Positions 42,976 to 52,758 are shown, numbered from the stretch's first letter. The stretch: DNA of 64,000 bases from Streptomonospora nanhaiensis (GCF_026642255.1 NZ_CP113264.1:1488001-1552000); one strand, 5' to 3'. A program made the numbers and translations. Notes: a model not told the origin generated them from the sequence alone.

Positions 42976-45522
42976 CTAGGCGCGGGCCCGGCCCGCGGCG
43001 ATGTCGACGGCGCGGGCGCGCAGCGCGCGCTCCACGCCCGCGCGGCCCTCGATCAGCAGCCGGCGGAGCGCCGGGGCGGGGGAGGCCTCCGCGATGTAGG
43101 CGTCCGTGCGCTCCAGGGTCGCCTCCTCCACCAGCCCGCTCGGGTACATCACCTCGGCGAAGGTCTGGGCGAACTCGCCCGTCCACTTCTCCCACGCCGG
43201 GGCCAGCTGCGCGAAGTACTTCTCCGTGTAGGGCCGGTACAGCTCGGCCTGGCCGGGCTCGGTGAAGCCCATCAGGACCGCGCGGAACTCGGCGTTGGCC
43301 AGCTCCTCGCCCACGATCCGCTCCCACGCGGCGGCCTTGGCCGCGGCCGTGGGGATCGCGGCGCGGGCCCCGGCGGCGTGCCGCTGGCCCGCCGCGGTCG
43401 GGTCGGACTCCAGCTCGGCGGCGATCTCCGCCTCGCCGGCCTCCCCGGCGGCGACCAGGCGGCGCAGCAGCGTCCACCGCAGGTCCGTGTCCACGGTCAG
43501 CCCGTCCACGGTGATCGCGCCGTCCAGCAGGCCCCGGACCAGGGACAGGTGGGCGTCGCTCGCGGCCGTGCCCGCCAGCGCGTTGGCGTAGGCGAGCTGG
43601 AGGTCCCCTCCGGGCTCGGCCGAGGTCAGCAGCTCGCGCAGCCGGTCGGAGAGCTGCTCGAAGCCGAACGGGCGCCACGCGGGGTCGGCGTACATGTGCA
43701 GGGCGGAGGACGCCTGGCGCAGCAGGGTCTGGGCCACCATCACGTCGTCGACGCCGCTGATCCCGGAGATCACCAGGGCCACGTAGTCGCGGGCGGCCAT
43801 CTCGCCGTCACGGGTCATGTCCCAGGCGGCGCCGAAGGCCAGGGCCCGCGGCAGCGACTCGCGGATCTCGCCGGCGCCCTCCACCACCGTGCGCAGGGAG
43901 CGCTCGTCGAGGCGCAGCTTGGTGAAGGTGAGGTCGTCGTCGTTGATCAGCACCAGGTCCGGCTGGGCCTTGCCGATCAGCTCGGGGACCTCGGTGCGCG
44001 CGCCGCTGACGTCCAGCTCCACGCGTTCGCGCCGCACGATGCCCTCGGGGGTGCGGTCGTACAGCCCGATCGCGAGGCGGTGCGAGCGCAGCGTCGGGTG
44101 CCCGGGGTCGGCCTCCTGGAGCACGGCGAACGACGTGAAGGCCCCGTCGGCGTCCACCTCGAACTCCGGGCGCATCGTGTTGACGCCCGTGGTCTCCAGC
44201 CACTCGCGCGACCAGCCGGACAGGTCCCGCCCGGAGGCGGCCTCCAGGTGCTTGAGGAGGTCCTTCAGCTCGGTGTTGCCGAACGCGTTCTCCTTGAAGT
44301 AGGCGCGCACTCCGGCGAAGAACGCGTCCACGCCCACGTACGCGGCGAGCTGCTTGAGCACCGAGGCGCCCTTGGCGTACGTGATGCCGTCGAAGTTGAC
44401 CTCGACCGCCTGGATGTCGACCATGTCGGCGGCGATCGGGTGCGTGGAGGGAAGCTGGTCCTGGCGCAGCGCCCAGGACTTCTCCACGTTCGCGAACGTC
44501 GTCCAGGCGTCGGTCCACTTGGTGGCGTTGGCCTGGCAGTACACGCTGGCGTAGGTCGCGAACGACTCGTTCAGCCACAGGTCGTCCCACCAGCGCATGG
44601 TGACCAGGTCGCCGAACCACATGTGCGCCATCTCGTGCAGGATCGTCTCCGCGCGGCGCTCGTAGCGCGCGTCGGTGACCCGGGACCGGAAGACGTAGTC
44701 CTCCAGGAAGGTGACCGCGCCCGCGTTCTCCATGGCGCCCGCGTTGAACTCCGGGACGAACAGCTGGTCGTACTTGCCGAACGGGTACCGCAGGTCGAAC
44801 AGGCCGTGGAAGAAGTCGAACCCCTGCTTGGTGACCTCGAACAGGGCCTCGGAGTCCAGGTGCTCGGCGAGCGAGGCGCGGCAGTACAGCCCCAGCGGGA
44901 TGCCGTCGTGCTCGTCGCGCACCACGTGGTACGGGCCCGCGATGAGCGCGGTGATGTAGGTGGACACCACCGGCGTGGCGGGGAAGTGCCAGCGCACCCG
45001 CTCCCCGCCGGCGGCCTCGCGCACCACGTCGGGGGCGCTGTTCGACACGACCTCCCACGACGGGGGCGCGAACACCGTCAGCTCGAAGGTGGCCTTCAGG
45101 TCGGGCTGGTCGAAGCACGTGAACATGCGGTGCGCGTCCGCCGTCTCGAACTGGGTGTACAGGTACACCGAGTCGTCCACGGGGTCGACGAAGCGGTGCA
45201 GGCCCTCGCCCGTGCGCATGTACGCCGCGTCGGCGACGACGGTCAGCTCGTTCTCGGCCGCCACCTCGGGAAGCACGAGGCGCTCGCCGTCGAACAGTTC
45301 GGCCGGGTCGAGCTCGGCGCCGTTCAGCGTCGCCGTGAGCACCTTCGGGGCGGCCAGCTCGACGAACGTCCGAGCACCCGGCTCCGAGCTGGAGAAGCGG
45401 ACCACGGTGGTGGACCGGAAGGTCTCGTCACCGGTGGTCAGGTCGAGCTCCACGGCGTAGGAGTCGACGCTGAGAATCCGCGCCCGCTCCTGAGCCTCGT
45501 CCCGTGTCAGGTTCCCTGCCAC
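42976..45522 (-). CDS. pepN: aminopeptidase N (M1 family)
   Basis: 848 residues. Cytosolic zinc aminopeptidase. Exopeptidase motif AGAMENAGAVTF; zinc site HEMAHMWFGDLVTMRWWDDLWLNESFATY (first His near residue 294, second Glu ligand in NES); then the long helical C-terminal half (LVRGLLDGAITVDGLTVDTDLRWTLLRRL). The GTG at 45522 is chosen because GGAGGGAG precedes it and AGNLTRDEAQERARILSVDSYAVELDL is the family's N-terminus. The frame continues ~48 codons upstream as an Arg/Pro-rich shadow. The TAG stop is within the target duplication of the 182-bp element and is intact. Confidence 0.95.
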   Translation of the reverse strand: MAGNLTRDEAQERARILSVDSYAVELDLTTGDETFRSTTVVRFSSSEPGARTFVELAAPKVLTATLNGAELDPAELFDGERLVLPEVAAENELTVVADAAYMRTGEGLHRFVDPVDDSVYLYTQFETADAHRMFTCFDQPDLKATFELTVFAPPSWEVVSNSAPDVVREAAGGERVRWHFPATPVVSTYITALIAGPYHVVRDEHDGIPLGLYCRASLAEHLDSEALFEVTKQGFDFFHGLFDLRYPFGKYDQLFVPEFNAGAMENAGAVTFLEDYVFRSRVTDARYERRAETILHEMAHMWFGDLVTMRWWDDLWLNESFATYASVYCQANATKWTDAWTTFANVEKSWALRQDQLPSTHPIAADMVDIQAVEVNFDGITYAKGASVLKQLAAYVGVDAFFAGVRAYFKENAFGNTELKDLLKHLEAASGRDLSGWSREWLETTGVNTMRPEFEVDADGAFTSFAVLQEADPGHPTLRSHRLAIGLYDRTPEGIVRRERVELDVSGARTEVPELIGKAQPDLVLINDDDLTFTKLRLDERSLRTVVEGAGEIRESLPRALAFGAAWDMTRDGEMAARDYVALVISGISGVDDVMVAQTLLRQASSALHMYADPAWRPFGFEQLSDRLRELLTSAEPGGDLQLAYANALAGTAASDAHLSLVRGLLDGAITVDGLTVDTDLRWTLLRRLVAAGEAGEAEIAAELESDPTAAGQRHAAGARAAIPTAAAKAAAWERIVGEELANAEFRAVLMGFTEPGQAELYRPYTEKYFAQLAPAWEKWTGEFAQTFAEVMYPSGLVEEATLERTDAYIAEASPAPALRRLLIEGRAGVERALRARAVDIAAGRARA

Positions 45523-45732
45523 GCCACGCTCCCTCCACGGCCGCCGTCCCCGCCGGCCGGATCGTTGCCGACCACGGCGAGTCCGCCGCGTGGGTGGAGC
45601 GTCGTCGGGCCGGGGGTCGTCTTCACTCGGCATCGATCCTGCCACGCGCACGGGCGGAATGCGCAACCGATGGCCGGGGTTGCCTACCTACGACGTGAAG
45701 TTCCGTCCCCCCGACCGATCCGAGGAGCAGCG

Positions 45733-46368
45733 ATGACGCAGACCGCCGACCCGAGCAGCGGGCCCGAGACCGTGTACGCCGACATGTGGTTCGACCCCGC
45801 GTGCCCGTGGGCGTGGATCACGTCGCGCTGGCTGCTCGAGGTGGAGCGCGTCCGTCCGGTGAGGGTCCGCTGGCACGTGATGAGCCTCAGCGTCCTCAAC
45901 GAGGGCAGGGACCTGCCGGAGGACTACAGGACGTCCTTGGACGGGGCGTGGGCCGCCGTGCGCGTGTGCGTCGCGGCCGAGCAGCGCTTCGGCCCGGAGG
46001 TCCTCGGAGGCCTGTACACCGCACTGGGCACCCGGTTCCACAACGGCGCCGAACCGCGGACCGCCGACACGATCCGCGCCGCGCTCGCGGACGCGGGCCT
46101 GCCCGAGGACCTGGTGGAGGCCGCGGAGGGCACCGGGTACGACGAGGCCCTGCGCGCCTCGCACGCGGAGGCCATGAAGCTGGTCGGCGAGGACGTCGGC
46201 ACCCCCGTCGTCCGGGTGGAGGACGTGGCCTTCTTCGGCCCGGTCGTCACGCCCGTGCCCCGCGGCGAGGAGGCCGGGAAACTGTGGGACGGCGTCCGCC
46301 TGGTCGCCGGGACCGACGGGTTCTTCGAGCTCAAGCGCACCCGCACCCGCAACCCCGTCTTCGACTGA
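45733..46368 (+). CDS. DsbA family oxidoreductase, Rv2466c-like (mycothiol-dependent type)
   Basis: 211 residues. The full pattern of the M. tuberculosis Rv2466c family is visible: [100 protein letters not shown] and [13 protein letters not shown]. Rv2466c is a mycothiol-dependent reductase that activates nitro prodrugs. As I recall, its active site is CPWC; here it is CPWA, so only the nucleophilic cysteine remains and a monothiol mechanism with mycothiol is expected. GAGGAG precedes the ATG. A terminator hairpin overlaps the stop codon. Confidence 0.92.
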   Translation: MTQTADPSSGPETVYADMWFDPACPWAWITSRWLLEVERVRPVRVRWHVMSLSVLNEGRDLPEDYRTSLDGAWAAVRVCVAAEQRFGPEVLGGLYTALGTRFHNGAEPRTADTIRAALADAGLPEDLVEAAEGTGYDEALRASHAEAMKLVGEDVGTPVVRVEDVAFFGPVVTPVPRGEEAGKLWDGVRLVAGTDGFFELKRTRTRNPVFD

Positions 46369-46400
46369 GCGCCCCGGCCCCGGTGAGCCGGGGGGCGCTC
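46367..46400 (+). terminator. terminator hairpin after the DsbA-like gene
   Basis: 9-bp outer stem GAGCGCCCC/GGGGCGCTC with an inner CCGG/CCGG pairing, beginning within the stop codon. Confidence 0.65.
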
Positions 46401-46561
46401 CGGGCCGCCGCCCGGAGCGGCGGGGAGCGGTCCCGGGGGCCGGGGCGACACGGCACACTGGAAGCGGGCCCGGCGGGGGCCGGCCCGGCTCCGGACGCCC
46501 GTCCGCGCCGCCGGTCCCCGGACGCCGGGGCCCGGACCCACCGCAGAGCGAAGGACCGCAC

Positions 46562-46720
46562 ATGCCCGGACCCGACGACGACCGCAGGGTCGAGTTCCTC
46601 GACGACCTCGACATCCTGCCCGACACCACCAGCGACGAACGCGGAGTGGGCTGGGGCGAGGACTCCGAGGAGGACTCCACCGCGCGGCTCATCGCCGACC
46701 GCCCCCCGCACTGGGGCTGA
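46562..46720 (+). CDS. small acidic conserved-type protein, 52 residues
   Basis: [20 protein letters not shown] is followed by [19 protein letters not shown] and ends [10 protein letters not shown]. Strongly acidic, no hydrophobic segment. GAAGGA lies seven bases before the ATG. Codon use is typical of the genome and it fits neatly between the DsbA-like and aldehyde dehydrogenase genes. I recognise the pattern as a short actinobacterial protein of unknown function; a partner-binding peptide is possible, but there is no evidence. Confidence 0.8.
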   Translation: MPGPDDDRRVEFLDDLDILPDTTSDERGVGWGEDSEEDSTARLIADRPPHWG

Positions 46721-46814
46721 CCCGGGGCCGGAGCCGTCCGTGGAACCACGGGTGCGCGGCCCCGCCCCCGTCCCGCCCTGGCCAACCCGAATCACGTTCT
46801 GCCACAGTGGGGCC

Positions 46815-48236
46815 ATGCGATCCCTCTACATCGACGGCGCCTGGCGCGACTCCGCCTCCGACGAGGCCCTGGACGTGGTGAACCCGGCGACAGAGCAGGT
46901 CATCGACACCGTTCCGGCCGGAACAGCCGAGGACGTCGGGGCCGCGGTCGAGGCCGCGGCCGCCGCCTTCCCGGCCTGGTCCGCGCTGACCCCGGGGCAG
47001 CGCGTCACCCACCTGGCCAAGGCCCACGAGCTGTTCGGCGCCCGCATCGACGACATCGCCGCCGGGCTCACCCGGGACATGGGCGCGCCCGCGGTGTTCT
47101 CACGCAGGGTGCAGGCGGGCCTGCCCGAGCTCATGTTCCGGACCTACATCGACCTGGTCGAGGAGGCCGGGGAGCGCTACTTCGGCGGTGAGACCGTCGG
47201 CAACTCCCTGGTCGTGCGCGAGCCGGTCGGCGTCGTCGGCGCCATCACGCCGTGGAACTACCCGCTCCACCAGATCGTCCTCAAGGTCGTCCCCGCCCTC
47301 CTGGCGGGCAACACCGTCGTCCTCAAGCCCAGCGAGATCGCCCCGCTCGGCGCCTACGCCCTCGCCGAGGTGTTCCACGACGCCGGGCTGCCCGCCGGGG
47401 TGTTCAACCTCGTGTCCGGCACCGGACCGGTCGTGGGGGAGGCCATCGCAGCCCACCCGCGCGTGGACATGGTGTCCTTCACCGGCTCGACCCGCGCGGG
47501 GACCCGGGTCAGCCAGGTGGCCGCCGAGACCGTCAAGAGGGTCGCGCTCGAACTGGGCGGCAAGTCGCCGAACGTCATCCTGCCCGGCGCCGACCTCGCC
47601 AAGGCGGTCAAGCGCGGCGTCGCCGACGTCATGCGCAACACGGGCCAGAGCTGCAACGCGCTCACCCGCATGCTGGTCCACCGCGACAGCTACGAGGAGG
47701 CGGTCTCCCTCGCGGCCGAGTCCGCCGCCAAGTACGTGCCCGGCGACCCGGAGGACGAGGCCACCCGCCTGGGCCCGCTCGTCTCCGCCGCCCAGCTGGA
47801 GAAGGTCCGCGGCTACGTCCGGCTCGGCGTGGAGGAGGGCGCCCGCCTGGTCACGGGGGGTCCCGAGCCCGTCGAGGGCCGGGACCGGGGCTACTACGCC
47901 AGGCCCACGGTCTTCGCGGACGTGCGCAACGACATGCGCATCGCCCAGGAGGAGATCTTCGGCCCGGTGCTGGTCATGATCCCCTACGACACGTTGGAGG
48001 AGGCCGTCGCCGTCGCCAACGACACCGTGTACGGGCTCAACGCCGCCGTGTGGTCCGCCGACCGCGAGAGCGGGCTGGCCGTCGCCCGCAGACTGAGGGC
48101 GGGGCAGGTCGAGCTCAACGGCGGCGCGCTCAACCCCCGGGCGCCCTTCGGCGGCTACAAGCGCTCGGGGAACGGCCGTGAGTGGGGGCTGGCGGGCCTG
48201 GAGGAGTTCTGCGAGGTCAAGGCCGTCCAGATGTGA
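46815..48236 (+). CDS. NAD(P)-dependent aldehyde dehydrogenase family protein
   Basis: 473 residues. ALDH superfamily: cofactor site [50 protein letters not shown], catalytic Glu in [13 protein letters not shown], nucleophile Cys in [30 protein letters not shown] and [15 protein letters not shown]. Closest in style to broad-specificity aldehyde dehydrogenases; the substrate is open. CACAGT ends six bases before the ATG and there is no ribosome site, so it may be leaderless. Confidence 0.94.
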   Translation: MRSLYIDGAWRDSASDEALDVVNPATEQVIDTVPAGTAEDVGAAVEAAAAAFPAWSALTPGQRVTHLAKAHELFGARIDDIAAGLTRDMGAPAVFSRRVQAGLPELMFRTYIDLVEEAGERYFGGETVGNSLVVREPVGVVGAITPWNYPLHQIVLKVVPALLAGNTVVLKPSEIAPLGAYALAEVFHDAGLPAGVFNLVSGTGPVVGEAIAAHPRVDMVSFTGSTRAGTRVSQVAAETVKRVALELGGKSPNVILPGADLAKAVKRGVADVMRNTGQSCNALTRMLVHRDSYEEAVSLAAESAAKYVPGDPEDEATRLGPLVSAAQLEKVRGYVRLGVEEGARLVTGGPEPVEGRDRGYYARPTVFADVRNDMRIAQEEIFGPVLVMIPYDTLEEAVAVANDTVYGLNAAVWSADRESGLAVARRLRAGQVELNGGALNPRAPFGGYKRSGNGREWGLAGLEEFCEVKAVQM

Positions 48237-48383
48237 CCCCCGGGGTGCCGGGGCCGCGTCCGGTGTGCGCGGTCTCACGGCCCCCGGCCGCCCTTCCGAG
48301 GAATCGGCCCCGGTGACGGCCGCGTTGTGGGGTGTGGAAAAATTCCGTCTGGTCATCCCTGGTCGAACCCAATGAGGTGTGAG

Positions 48384-48533
48384 TTGAGCAGCAAGCCCGC
48401 GGTCTCCAAGGCAGGCCCCATCGGCAAGGACATCAAGTCGATGATCGTCTACAACGCCGTCGCCGTCATCTCGATGGCGCTCTTCGCCGTCCTGGGCCTG
48501 AGCGTGGCCGCCGCCGCCTCCGGCGCGGTCTGA
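48384..48533 (+). CDS. small single-pass membrane protein, 49 residues
   Basis: Reading from TTG 48384 (GAGGTG upstream): SSKPAVSKAGPIGKDIKSM, a single hydrophobic helix IVYNAVAVISMALFAVLGLSV, and a short AAAASGAV end. An ATG at 48372 in the same frame has no ribosome site. Basic N-terminus and one helix suggest a small inner-membrane protein with its N-terminus inside. Function unknown. The start choice is the main uncertainty. Confidence 0.65.
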   Translation: MSSKPAVSKAGPIGKDIKSMIVYNAVAVISMALFAVLGLSVAAAASGAV

Positions 48534-48625
48534 GCGGACCCGTGCACGACGGCGCCCCGCCCGCGTCCCCGGACGCGGGGCGGGGCGCCGTGCCCGTCAC
48601 CCCCGTGACCTGCCAGACTGGACAC

Positions 48626-49093
48626 GTGCGTGTTTACCTTGGATCAGATCATGCGGGCTTCGAGCTCAAAGAACACCTCGTCTCCTGGCTGAAGGAGCGG
48701 GGCCACGACGTGGTCGACGCGGGACCCCGCGTCTACGACGCGGTCGACGACTACCCGCCCTTCGTCCTGCGCGCCGCCGAGGGCGTCGCCGCGGACCCCG
48801 GCTCGCTGGGCGTCGTCATCGGCGGTTCCGGGAACGGCGAGCAGATCGCCGCCAACAAGGTCAGGGGCGTCCGCGCCGCCCTGGCCTGGAGCGAGCAGAC
48901 CGCCCGCCTGGCGCGCGAGCACAACGACGCCAACGTGCTCGGCATCGGCGGACGGATGCACTCCCCGGAGGAGGCGACCCGCTTCGTGGAGGTCTTCCTC
49001 GCCACCCCGTACAGCGACGAGGAGCGGCACACCCGCCGCATCGCGATGCTGACCGGCTACGAGCAGACCGGCGAACTGCCGCCCCTCCCGTAA
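48626..49093 (+). CDS. rpiB: ribose-5-phosphate isomerase B
   Basis: 155 residues. RpiB/LacAB family: RVYLGSDHAGFELKEHLVSWL, YPPFVLRAAEGVAADPGSLGVVIGGSGNGEQIAANKVRGVRAALAW, REHNDANVLGIGGRM. It interconverts ribose and ribulose 5-phosphate in the pentose-phosphate pathway. In this GSGNGE-type loop the catalytic Cys of E. coli RpiB is replaced by Ser, as in the mycobacterial enzyme, which uses a Glu as base. The GTG at 48626 gives the conserved N-terminus; CAGACT lies six bases upstream, suggesting a leaderless transcript. Confidence 0.95.
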   Translation: MRVYLGSDHAGFELKEHLVSWLKERGHDVVDAGPRVYDAVDDYPPFVLRAAEGVAADPGSLGVVIGGSGNGEQIAANKVRGVRAALAWSEQTARLAREHNDANVLGIGGRMHSPEEATRFVEVFLATPYSDEERHTRRIAMLTGYEQTGELPPLP

Positions 49094-49102
49094 CCCCGTC
49101 CC

Positions 49103-49141
49103 ACGCCCCCGCCCGGCCGCCACGGTCCCGCGCGGGGGCGT
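49103..49141 (+). terminator. terminator hairpin after rpiB
   Basis: 10-bp stem ACGCCCCCGC/GCGGGGGCGT with a 19-base GC-rich loop that can pair further, ten bases after the stop codon. Confidence 0.65.
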
Positions 49142-49677
49142 TCCGCCGTCCGGGCCGCGTCCGCCCCGGCCGCCCGCCCGCGGGCCGCACGGCCATGGTG
49201 GGGCGCCGAGCGCTGTGAGACCCTGGGGTCCGGCCGCGCCCCCGGGACGCGCGCCGCGCCCCGCCACCCGGACGCGGGCGGGTCCGGTCACCGCACAGTG
49301 TCCGAGAAGGGTGTACATCCCCGGAAAACAGAGCCGTTCCCCGGGACCGGGGAAGTGCCCGACTCCGCACGCTCGGTTATCGGCTGAACCCAAACCCTCG
49401 GTTTGGGGGAGAACACCGCTGGTTGCACGTGCCAGGGCGACATTCCGCGCGCTACAGTTCGTGCACAGTGGCGGGCCCTCGTTGTCCGCGGCACGGTGGT
49501 GCCCGTCGATCGGCGTCTCCAGCCACCACGACCGGGGAGTGCCCCACACCGCCCCGGCCCGCCGAACAGGTGCCCGGTGGCGACGCGGCCCCCGCGGCCG
49601 TCCGACCGTGCCGTCCGACCGCGCCGCCCGAGAGGGCGACCCCGCTGGTGAAGCGGGTGCGCCGATGATGAGGATCC
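49142..49677. other. 536-base non-coding region upstream of the PP2C gene
   Basis: No gene fits. The most distinctive feature is the perfect palindrome CCCAAACC-CTC-GGTTTGGG (49389-49407). TACAGT at 49453-49458 is a -10 candidate. About 220 bases of GC-rich leader would separate it from the ATG at 49678, which has only a weak ribosome site. Confidence 0.45.
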
Positions 49678-50781
49678 ATGAAGCCCACACCGACCGCCAA
49701 GACCACCCGGCTCCTGCGCTCCTCCGCGCAGAGGCTCGTCGCGGTGCTCCGGCGCAAGGTGCTGTTCCGCTACAGGCTCGTCCTCATCACCCTCGTCACC
49801 CTGGCCGTGGGGATCGGCGTCGGCGCCGTGTGGGGCCCCTCCGGGTGGTTCCCGCCCAGTTCCACGATCCTCACCGTCCTCGCGGGCGGTCTCCTCCTCA
49901 AGCGCAAGAGCCTGGCCTTCCTGCTCGGCGTGGTCGCCGCCGTCCTGGTCTTCGTCGCCTACATGCTCGACTTCGGCCAGGTCGGCCCCGGCCTGCTGGT
50001 CACGATCGGCGTCACCGCGGTCCTCTCCTACCTGCTGTCGGGCGTGCGCGAACGCCTGGGGGTGCAGGGCCTCAGCGGCGAGATGATGCTGCTGGACCTG
50101 CGCGACCGGATCCGGCACCAGGGCCGCATGCCCCGGCTCCCCGAGGGGTGGGGGCGGACCGCCGTCCTCCGCCAGGCCGGCGGCTCCTCCTTCGGAGGGG
50201 ACTTCGTCGTCTCCATCCGCAGGGAGGACCGGCTGGACGTGGCCGTGGTGGACGTCTCCGGCAAGGGCGTGGACGCGGGGACCCGGGCGCTCATGCTCTC
50301 CGGGGCCTTCAGCGGACTCATCGGCGCGGTGCCCACGGGAGACTTCCTCTCCCACTGCAACGACTACCTGATGCGCAACAGCGGCGGCGAGGGCTTCGTG
50401 ACCGCCGTGCACCTCAGTGTGGACCTCGACACAGGCGAGTACCAGATCGCCTCCGCGGGTCACCCGCCCGCGCTGCACTACGACAGCGGCGGCGGGCTCT
50501 GGAGCACCACCGAGGCCAAGGGCGTGGTCCTCGGGGTCATCCCCGAGATGACCTACACGTCCGTCCAGGGCAAGCTCCGCCCCGGTGACGCCATCATGCT
50601 CTGCACCGACGGCCTCATCGAAACCCCTGGTGAAGACCTCGACGCGGGGATCGACCGGCTCCTCGGCGAGGCCGAGCGACTCGTCCCCCACGGGTTCGCC
50701 ACCGGGGCCGGGGAGCTCGTCGACACCCTGTCCAAGGACAAGAACGACGACTGCGCCCTCGTCGTCCTCTGGCGCGACTGA
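49678..50781 (+). CDS. membrane PP2C/SpoIIE-type serine phosphatase
   Basis: 367 residues. Three hydrophobic helices in residues ~33-120 are followed by a PP2C-like (RsbU/SpoIIE) domain: VLRQAGGSSFGGDFVVSI, VAVVDVSGKGVDAGTRALMLSGAFSGLI, FVTAVHLSVDLDTGEYQIASAGHPPALHY, DAIMLCTDGLIETPGED and KNDDCALVVLWRD. All metal-binding aspartates are present. Such phosphatases dephosphorylate anti-anti-sigma factors; none, and no sigma factor, lies beside it. The short sensor part is entirely membrane-embedded. Confidence 0.93.
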   Translation: MKPTPTAKTTRLLRSSAQRLVAVLRRKVLFRYRLVLITLVTLAVGIGVGAVWGPSGWFPPSSTILTVLAGGLLLKRKSLAFLLGVVAAVLVFVAYMLDFGQVGPGLLVTIGVTAVLSYLLSGVRERLGVQGLSGEMMLLDLRDRIRHQGRMPRLPEGWGRTAVLRQAGGSSFGGDFVVSIRREDRLDVAVVDVSGKGVDAGTRALMLSGAFSGLIGAVPTGDFLSHCNDYLMRNSGGEGFVTAVHLSVDLDTGEYQIASAGHPPALHYDSGGGLWSTTEAKGVVLGVIPEMTYTSVQGKLRPGDAIMLCTDGLIETPGEDLDAGIDRLLGEAERLVPHGFATGAGELVDTLSKDKNDDCALVVLWRD

Positions 50782-51070
50782 GCCGCCCGGGCCCCGCGTG
50801 CCGCGCCGCGGGGGTGTGCGGTGCGGCGTCCGAGCCGGCCTGAGGGTAGGGTCGGAATGCTCCCCGTCCCCGCGTACGGCGGTCAGTCCGTACACGTCCC
50901 CGGATCGCCGTGCCCGCCCCCGCAGCCCCCGGGCGCCAACTCCCACGGCCCACCACACCAGTGACGACGGGACCGGAGCGGGGCCCCTCCACAGGCCCAC
51001 CGCTATCCGAAGACTGGTGCCGCCCGCGGGTCCTCCCGCAGGGCGTAGGAGACGCGAGGGGGTGCTTCGC

Positions 51071-52414
51071 ATGTCAGAAGGCGAGCGCGCTGAAGAACTG
51101 ACCGATCTGGTCGAGAACAACGACCTGACCGGCATCCGGCTCTGGTTGGCCGAGCACAGGCCCTACGAGATCGCCGACGAACTCTCACGCATGGCCGGAG
51201 GCGAGGCGATCATCCCGTTCCGGCTCCTGGACAAGGACCGCGAGCTGGAGGTCTTCGAGGAACTCGACCCCAGCCAGCAGCAGGCCATCCTGCTCGGCCT
51301 CCGCGACAGCGCCTTCCACGAGATCCTGGAGGAGATGGACCCGGACGACCGGGCCCGCCTCATCGGGGAGGCGCCGGCGAAGATCGCCACCCGGGCCCTG
51401 GCCGGCCTCAGTCCCGCCGAGCGCAAGATGACCGCCGCCCTCCTGGGGTATCCCGAGGACGCCGTCGGCCGGTTCATGACCCCGGAGACCGTCATCCTGC
51501 ACCGTGACCTGACGGTGCACCGCGCCCTGGAGGTCGTGCGCGCCCGGGGGGCGGACGCCGAGACCATCTACACCCTGCCGGTGGTGAGCGACGGCCGCCG
51601 ACTGGTCGGCACGGTGACCCTGGGGGACCTGGTCGTCAGCGAAGACGACCGGCTGCTCAAGGACATCGTCGACGTGTTCGCCCCCCGCGTCGGCGCCTCG
51701 GAGTCCGCGGAGGACGCCGCACGCCTGATGCAGGAGGCCAACCTGGTCTCCCTGGCCGTGGTGGACTCCGAGGACCGGTTCGTGGGCCTGCTGACCTTCG
51801 ACGACGCCCTGGAGGTCATCGAGGCCGCCGACTCCGAGGACATGGCCCGGCAGTCCGGCGCCAGCCCCGTCGGCGACCACTACGTCTCCGTCAGCGTGCT
51901 GCGGCTCGTGGGCGCGAGGTCGGTCTGGCTGATGCTGCTCATCGTCGCGGCCACGCTGACGGTCAACGTCATGCAGGCGTTCGAGGCCACCCTGGAGGAG
52001 GTCACGGCCCTGGCGATGTTCGTGCCGATGCTCATCGGCACCGGCGGGAACGTCGGCGCCCAGTCGGCCACCGCCATCGTGCGCGCCCTGGCCGTGGGCG
52101 AGGTGCGGGTGCGCGACCTCCCCCGGGTCATCTGGAAGGAGGCGCGGGTCGGGCTGCTCCTGGGCGTCATGCTCGCGGGCCTCGCCCTGGCCATCGGCTC
52201 CCTGCTCGTCGGGTTCGCCGTCGCCGCGGTGGTGGCGTGCTCGGTGGTCGCGGTGTGCACGTGGGCGGCGGTCATCGGATCGGCCATGCCGCTGCTCGCG
52301 CGCAAGGTCGGCGTGGACCCCGCCGTGGTGTCCTCACCGATGGTGGCGACCCTCGTGGACGCCACCGGCCTGATCATCTACTTCTCCATCGCCCGTCTCG
52401 TCCTGGGCATCTGA
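51071..52414 (+). CDS. mgtE: magnesium transporter MgtE
   Basis: 447 residues. N domain (residues ~1-125, with EELDPSQQQAILLGLRD and EMDPDDRARLIGE), two CBS domains (from GRFMTPETVILHRDLTVHRALEVVR to FVGLLTFDDALEVIEAADSEDMARQSG), then five membrane helices. These include the conserved pore region FVPMLIGTGGNVGAQSATAIVRALA and the last helix DATGLIIYFSIARLVLG. Cytosolic Mg2+ closes the channel through the N and CBS domains. The ATG at 51071 has GAGGGGG nine bases upstream. The 289-base gap upstream shows no M-box magnesium riboswitch. Confidence 0.95.
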   Translation: MSEGERAEELTDLVENNDLTGIRLWLAEHRPYEIADELSRMAGGEAIIPFRLLDKDRELEVFEELDPSQQQAILLGLRDSAFHEILEEMDPDDRARLIGEAPAKIATRALAGLSPAERKMTAALLGYPEDAVGRFMTPETVILHRDLTVHRALEVVRARGADAETIYTLPVVSDGRRLVGTVTLGDLVVSEDDRLLKDIVDVFAPRVGASESAEDAARLMQEANLVSLAVVDSEDRFVGLLTFDDALEVIEAADSEDMARQSGASPVGDHYVSVSVLRLVGARSVWLMLLIVAATLTVNVMQAFEATLEEVTALAMFVPMLIGTGGNVGAQSATAIVRALAVGEVRVRDLPRVIWKEARVGLLLGVMLAGLALAIGSLLVGFAVAAVVACSVVAVCTWAAVIGSAMPLLARKVGVDPAVVSSPMVATLVDATGLIIYFSIARLVLGI

Positions 52415-52509
52415 TCCGCCGGGACCGACCGCCCGGACTGCACAATCCGCATGAAGAGGGTGTGAACCGGGTATCGCGTCAGGAGCAGGACGGATCTAGG
52501 GGGGATTCC

Positions 52510-52707
52510 ATGTCCGGTACCGGAGATGCGTTCAAGCGGCTGAAGAAGGCCGTCGACGACAACGCCGAGAAGGCCCAGGGGCTGGTCGGCAAGGCAGCCG
52601 ACGCCGCGAAGAGGGCTACGGGAGGTGCCCACGACGACAGGATCGACAAGGGGGCCGGAGCCGCGACGGAGTACCTGCGCAAGCGTGCACGGGAGGACAG
52701 GAAGTAG
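52510..52707 (+). CDS. small basic helical protein (MT0933/Rv0909-like antitoxin family?)
   Basis: 65 residues: GDAFKRLKKAVDDNAEKAQGLVGKAADAAKRATGGAHDDRIDKGAGAATEYLRKRARE. Amphipathic helices rich in Ala, Lys and Asp, with GGGGGA six bases before the ATG. The pattern resembles the MT0933-like family that databases label antitoxin, but no toxin gene adjoins it and similar CsbD/LEA-like stress peptides look alike. I would call it a small cytosolic stress-type protein of unproven function. Confidence 0.75.
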   Translation: MSGTGDAFKRLKKAVDDNAEKAQGLVGKAADAAKRATGGAHDDRIDKGAGAATEYLRKRAREDRK

Positions 52708-52758
52708 CGCCGGCCGCCGTGCGTGAGCGGGGCGGGCGGGGTGCGTCCACAATGGAGG

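Noticed and set aside
50782..51070. M-box magnesium riboswitch upstream of mgtE
   Set aside because: The GGTGAGGCTCC and GCYGCCG core elements are missing.
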